Made by a program: the position numbers and the translations under genes. This document shows positions 60,610 through 64,000 of a DNA stretch of 64,000 nt, piece by piece. The notes under the pieces were generated by a model. That model had not been told where the DNA came from. It saw nothing but the letters and a program-made list of their open reading frames with translations, and ran no database searches. The stretch covers positions 1 through 64,000 of the forward strand of contig PUNK01000013.1 of NCBI GenBank assembly GCA_003552585.1, written 5' to 3'. The first letter of the stretch is position 1. Each line of letters opens with the position of its first letter. Source of the stretch: Thermoplasmata archaeon (GTDB taxonomy: Archaea; Thermoplasmatota; Thermoplasmata; Halarchaeoplasmatales; Halarchaeoplasmataceae).

Positions 60610-62802
60610 CTACTTTATCTCACTACCCTTCGATATCTCTCTATGAAGTGTGAGTGGATGCCCAGCGGACCGTAAAACCTTAGCTTTACCGCCTTCTACG
60701 AGGGCTACAGTCTTCCTGTCTGGAAGCGGTTCATCCACGGCATCGAAGGTATCCTTACCTACAAGTTTATCTTCTTCATTCATTACTACTTGTAGATCGT
60801 ATTCCTGGAATTCCTTAAAGGATATCTGGGAGCGACCCTTGCTTGTCCCTTCTACCTGTTCTCCCGGCTCTGCTTCAGCTATTACAAGTGAGATCTTATC
60901 ATCATCTTCTGCTGCAAGCACCATCGCCTCAGAGGTTATACCTCTTAACTTTGCAGGCTCTAGATTGGCCACGACTACAACATTTTTACCTTTTAACTCC
61001 TCTTTTGAGTAATCAGTCTTTAATCCTGCAACAAGGGTGCGTTCTTCTTCGCCCAGATCAACTCTCATGACATATAACCTATCAGCGTTAGGGTGTTCTT
61101 CGACTTCCTGTATTCTACCCGACCTAAGGTCTAATCTTTTTAACTTCTCCATAACTTGTTCCTCCTTGAACATCTCTTCTATATCTATATTTTTATAGAG
61201 TGGCTTGGGTTCTTTTAATTTCTGGCCTTCTGGTGGTGGCACCAGAGCTTCTTCCCAACTAACATCGTGAACACTCCCTTCCATACCGAGATAATCCCAA
61301 AGGGTATCCATAGAGAAAGGAAGATACGGAGAGCCAATGACAGAAATCGCTTTCAACATATGTAGAGCAACGTTTAGTGTGGTCTCACATCTTTCATTAT
61401 CCTCTTTGTATTCACTCCAAGGCGCTCGTTCGTTGAAATACCTATTTCCCTCTCGAGATAGTTCTAAAAGTGCTCTCATTCCATCCTTAAAACGACATTT
61501 TTCGATAGAATCCCCTACCTTATTCACCCTGTCCTCCATTATCTCTTTTGCCTGTGTGTCCCTTTGGTCATATTCTCCTTTATACGTTACTTTTCCATAA
61601 CGAGAATAGGTAAAGGAAAGCACCCTGTGGATAAAATTCCCCAGATTACCAACAAGTTCCGTGTTATTTTTTTCCTCAAAATCAGCCCAAGAAAAATTGG
61701 AGTCCCTTAATTCGGGCATTATGGAGGTGATGTAATATCTTATGGCATCGGTATCGAATTTTTCAAGTATATCTGGCAGTGATACAATCAAGCCACGACT
61801 CGTCGAGAATTGTCTTCCCTCGAAACGCATGTACTGATTTCCAGGGACATCATACGGTATGTTCAACTCCTCATCGTATCCCATCAACATGGCTGGCCAG
61901 ATAATAGTGTGAAAGGGTATGTTGTCCTTTGCAAGAAAATAATAATGACGTGCCTCTGGATCCTTCCAAAACTCCTCCCAATCCCCTCCTGTTTCTTCGG
62001 CCCATTTGACTGAGGTAGAAAGATATCCGATAACTGCTTCAAACCAAACATAGATCCTCTTATCCTCATAACCTTCTACAGGTACAGGTATACCCCATTC
62101 CATATCACGTGATATCGGTCGATCCCGGAGTCCTTCTTGAAGCCAGGAACGGGTGAAATTCAAGACATGACTTTTCCAGTGATCCTTATCTTTTATGTAG
62201 CCCTCTAATTTTTCCTGGAATGCAGAGAGTTTTAGAAAGAAATGTTCACTTTCTTTCAAAGAAGGTTTGCCTCCGCAGAACATACATCTGGGCTGGATCA
62301 GATCATCTGGGTCAAGAAGTAATCCACACTCGTCACACTGGTCTCCTTTTATCTCTGAAGCATCACAACGGGGGCAATCTCCCGTCACGTATCTATCGGG
62401 AAGGTATCTGTCGCAACTTGGACAAAAAAAGGTTTCCATGGTATCTAGATACACGAAATCCTTTTGATAGAGGGTGCTGAAGATATTTTGAGAGACCTTT
62501 TTATGAGTTTCATTCATGGTGTAGGTAAATAATGTAAAATCTACTCCTAAATCCTCCAACGCTTTTGAATTTATCTTATGGTACTTCTCCGCTACTTCCC
62601 TTGGACTTACGCCTTCTTTTTCAGCCTGAACAGTGATAGGTGTACCATGCTGATCTGAACCCGAGACCATCAGTACCTCTCTACCCTTCATCAAGTTATA
62701 TCTCCGAAAGATGTCGGGAGGAAGATAACATCCACCTACCTGTCCGATATGGATAGGACCATTGGCATAAGGCCAGGCTACACCGATCAGTACACGCTTC
62801 AT
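60610..62802 (-). CDS. metG: Methionyl-tRNA synthetase
   Basis: Class I synthetase, about 730 residues. The HIGH motif is P-Y-A-N-G-P-I-H-I-G. Zinc knuckles follow (C-P-S-C-D, C-P-R-C, C-D-E-C-G, C-M-F-C-G). The KMSKS position reads Q-F-S-T-S. The C-terminal tRNA-binding (EMAP-like) domain is at about residues 615-730. The ATG at 62802 gives the standard M-K-R-V-L-I-G-V-A start; 62814 is in frame. tRNA-Gly lies 90 bases upstream on the same strand. Confidence 0.97.
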   Translation of the reverse strand: MKRVLIGVAWPYANGPIHIGQVGGCYLPPDIFRRYNLMKGREVLMVSGSDQHGTPITVQAEKEGVSPREVAEKYHKINSKALEDLGVDFTLFTYTMNETHKKVSQNIFSTLYQKDFVYLDTMETFFCPSCDRYLPDRYVTGDCPRCDASEIKGDQCDECGLLLDPDDLIQPRCMFCGGKPSLKESEHFFLKLSAFQEKLEGYIKDKDHWKSHVLNFTRSWLQEGLRDRPISRDMEWGIPVPVEGYEDKRIYVWFEAVIGYLSTSVKWAEETGGDWEEFWKDPEARHYYFLAKDNIPFHTIIWPAMLMGYDEELNIPYDVPGNQYMRFEGRQFSTSRGLIVSLPDILEKFDTDAIRYYITSIMPELRDSNFSWADFEEKNNTELVGNLGNFIHRVLSFTYSRYGKVTYKGEYDQRDTQAKEIMEDRVNKVGDSIEKCRFKDGMRALLELSREGNRYFNERAPWSEYKEDNERCETTLNVALHMLKAISVIGSPYLPFSMDTLWDYLGMEGSVHDVSWEEALVPPPEGQKLKEPKPLYKNIDIEEMFKEEQVMEKLKRLDLRSGRIQEVEEHPNADRLYVMRVDLGEEERTLVAGLKTDYSKEELKGKNVVVVANLEPAKLRGITSEAMVLAAEDDDKISLVIAEAEPGEQVEGTSKGRSQISFKEFQEYDLQVVMNEEDKLVGKDTFDAVDEPLPDRKTVALVEGGKAKVLRSAGHPLTLHREISKGSEIK

Positions 62803-62891
62803 GAGATACCACAAATATTTCTTCCAATATAAATGCAGTGATTGATTTTAGTTGGTCAGACAATATCCCTGACCACTGAAAAAAACAGAAA

Positions 62892-62965
62892 TGCAGGCGA
62901 CGGGATTCGAACCCGTGCAATGAGCTTGGAAGGCTCAGATCCTAACCAGACTAGATCACGCCTGC
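62892..62965 (-). tRNA. tRNA-Gly (anticodon UCC)
   Basis: Read on the minus strand: acceptor GCAGGCG pairs with CGCCTGC, discriminator A, anticodon stem TGAGC/GCTCA with loop C-T-T-C-C-A-A (anticodon UCC), T-arm with TTCGAAT. 74 nt, no intron, CCA not encoded. Confidence 0.95.
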
Positions 62966-63086
62966 TTTGTGAACGATGATTTAGAGATAGATAGTTGTAT
63001 TTTAGGTTTTTTGGTACCAATTTAGGCCTAGGCTTCCGATAGTTTTTTATGTGGAAGCGGTAATCAGGTCACAGGATGTGAAGTTA

Positions 63087-63467
63087 ATGATCGGAGACTT
63101 CTTCAAAAAGAAAACCTCCAAAAGGAGTATAAAAGGAGATCGCTTCGGCTCTGAAGAGTATATAGACCTTGGGGAATTAATAGACGAGGTAGATATCAGG
63201 GAGGAAGCAGAAACACTCATCAAAGTAGCTGAGGTCCATAGATACGAGGATGTGCGTAATGTTACTGAAGAAGTCTATGAGGGGAACATACTCCTTGTGG
63301 ACACAGAAAGCATTGCAGGTAACAAAGACGTTATGCGCAGGGTACACAGTGAACTGAAAGCAGTAGCTAACGATGTCAATGGAGATATTGCAGGAGTGAG
63401 CAATAATTTTATTGCGATAACACCCGCCGGTATAGGCATATCGAGAAGTAAGATCAAGCCTTACTGA
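63087..63467 (+). CDS. sepF: Cell-division protein SepF (archaeal)
   Basis: Membrane anchor of FtsZ in many archaea, 126 residues. An N-terminal amphipathic segment (M-I-G-D-F-F-K-K-K) suits membrane binding. The SepF core has D-V-R-N-V-T-E-E-V-Y-E-G-N-I-L-L-V-D-T and A-I-T-P-A-G-I-G. The ATG at 63087 is chosen for that reason; a GTG at 63051 would add 12 residues without an obvious role. FtsZ is not in the window. Confidence 0.9.
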   Translation: MIGDFFKKKTSKRSIKGDRFGSEEYIDLGELIDEVDIREEAETLIKVAEVHRYEDVRNVTEEVYEGNILLVDTESIAGNKDVMRRVHSELKAVANDVNGDIAGVSNNFIAITPAGIGISRSKIKPY

Positions 63468-63477
63468 GGTCTACAGC

Positions 63478-64000
63478 TCATCTTTCAGATATCACCCTAG
63501 CTATTTGGAATCTACCGTCCTCATGCATTAGAGCATAGAAATTTTTTGCATGATCAACTTGCCTCATTTTAACACATCGTATCCACAGCTGTATCTCAGT
63601 CTCGCTTACATTATGATACTTTAAGTATATTATTCCGTCTGACAAGAAATCTTCACCCATCATACCGTATTTACTATCACTTTCTATAGACTCTGTTATT
63701 AGAAAGGCCGTAACTCCCAATCTTTTAAGAAAGCCAAAGAACTGAAAAAGCTCTTTCCTGGGATTGTCAAATTCCATCAGAGAGTAAAGGGCCGACATAG
63801 AGTCTAACGCAACCATATCAAATCCTTCTTCAGCTCTTCTTTTGATGTATTTTTGTACTATTTTCATCCAATTTTTAGCTCTTCCTGCATCACTCTGTTC
63901 AAGACGAATTTTTGAAACATCTGCGATAAGGAATTTGTCTTCATCCCATTTTTCAATACCCAATCCATCTGCTGTATTCTCTAGACTCTCCTTTGATTCC
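63478..64000 (-). CDS. KaiC/RecA-superfamily ATPase, N-terminus cut by the window edge
   Basis: C-terminal half (about 174 residues) of a RecA-fold protein. The frame is open to the right edge. Visible segments are D-M-V-A-L-D-S-M-S-A-L-Y (Walker B region), F-L-I-T-E-S-I-E-S and D-G-I-I-Y-L-K, with K-M-R-Q-V-D-H. This resembles archaeal KaiC-like ATPases; the Walker A part would lie beyond 64000. Which process it serves is unknown. It is convergent with sepF, ten bases apart. Confidence 0.85.
   Translation of the reverse strand, partial: ESKESLENTADGLGIEKWDEDKFLIADVSKIRLEQSDAGRAKNWMKIVQKYIKRRAEEGFDMVALDSMSALYSLMEFDNPRKELFQFFGFLKRLGVTAFLITESIESDSKYGMMGEDFLSDGIIYLKYHNVSETEIQLWIRCVKMRQVDHAKNFYALMHEDGRFQIARVISER

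Noticed and set aside
1-64000. CRISPR arrays, rRNA genes, complete insertion sequences
   Set aside because: No regularly spaced direct repeats, no conserved rRNA segments and no transposase genes were seen.

Overview
This window is chromosomal DNA from an archaeon, most likely a euryarchaeon of or near the Thermoplasmatota. Archaeal-only or archaeal-type genes include ribosomal proteins L21e and L40e, RNA polymerase subunit F (Rpb4), aIF5B, EF-2 with a diphthamide loop, Pus10, archaeosine synthase ArcS, archaeal MAT, D-aminoacyl-tRNA deacylase DtdA, SepF, an archaeosortase, a form III-type RuBisCO and a tRNA-Lys with a canonical bulge-helix-bulge intron. The placement within the Euryarchaeota is inference. 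Gene density is high, TATA-like boxes lie 25-40 bases before many starts, and TTG starts after a Shine-Dalgarno sequence are common. There are no rRNA genes, CRISPR arrays or complete insertion sequences.

Layout. 1-6.6 kb: FecCD-type ABC transporter (left edge cut), SDR oxidoreductase, intron-containing tRNA-Lys, a catalytic-domain-only tyrosine recombinase, M20 peptidase, archaeal MAT and an HTH-CBS regulator. 6.7-16.1 kb: information processing (aIF5B, Pus10, L21e, RpoF, DUF655, L40e, TopA) with RpiA, MgtC and GNAT genes. 16.1-26.3 kb: a cell-surface island with a membrane-anchored propeller, two proteins sharing a 104-107-residue tandem repeat, a small exported protein with a C-terminal sorting signal, an archaeosortase, a PflX-like radical SAM protein, and a receptor-like protein whose cytoplasmic tail is a RING/PHD-like zinc finger. 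26.3-31.3 kb: ProRS, EF-2, S7, S12. 31.3-38.3 kb: HxlB, a TIM-barrel nuclease, an HPS-RraA fusion, DtdA, DUF2148, a phosphoesterase and glutamine synthetase. 38.3-41.9 kb: rubredoxin, flavodiiron protein, a demi-ferritin of the encapsulated-ferritin type, a CDF metal exporter and a methyltransferase. 42-47.9 kb: acyl-CoA dehydrogenase with EtfB and a ferredoxin-fused EtfA, a DUF401 transporter, ThiC. 48-54.8 kb: a zinc-ribbon coiled-coil protein, a HAD phosphatase, and the AMP pathway operon (ribose-1,5-bisphosphate isomerase, RuBisCO, AMP phosphorylase). 54.8-64 kb: ArcS, a small unknown gene, MoaE, larBCE, MetRS, tRNA-Gly, SepF and a KaiC-like ATPase cut by the right edge.

How the genes work together. 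HPS/PHI, RpiA and the AMP pathway suggest that pentose phosphates are made by the reverse ribulose-monophosphate route and that nucleotide ribose is returned to 3-phosphoglycerate through RuBisCO. Acyl-CoA dehydrogenase plus ferredoxin-fused ETF, rubredoxin/flavodiiron protein and an M20 peptidase fit an anaerobic heterotroph that oxidises acyl-CoA (amino acid or fatty acid carbon) and scavenges O2 or NO. The surface island (16-26 kb) is the least ordinary part. It contains a self-contained sorting pair (archaeosortase plus substrate) and an extracellular-repeat/TM/RING-like architecture.
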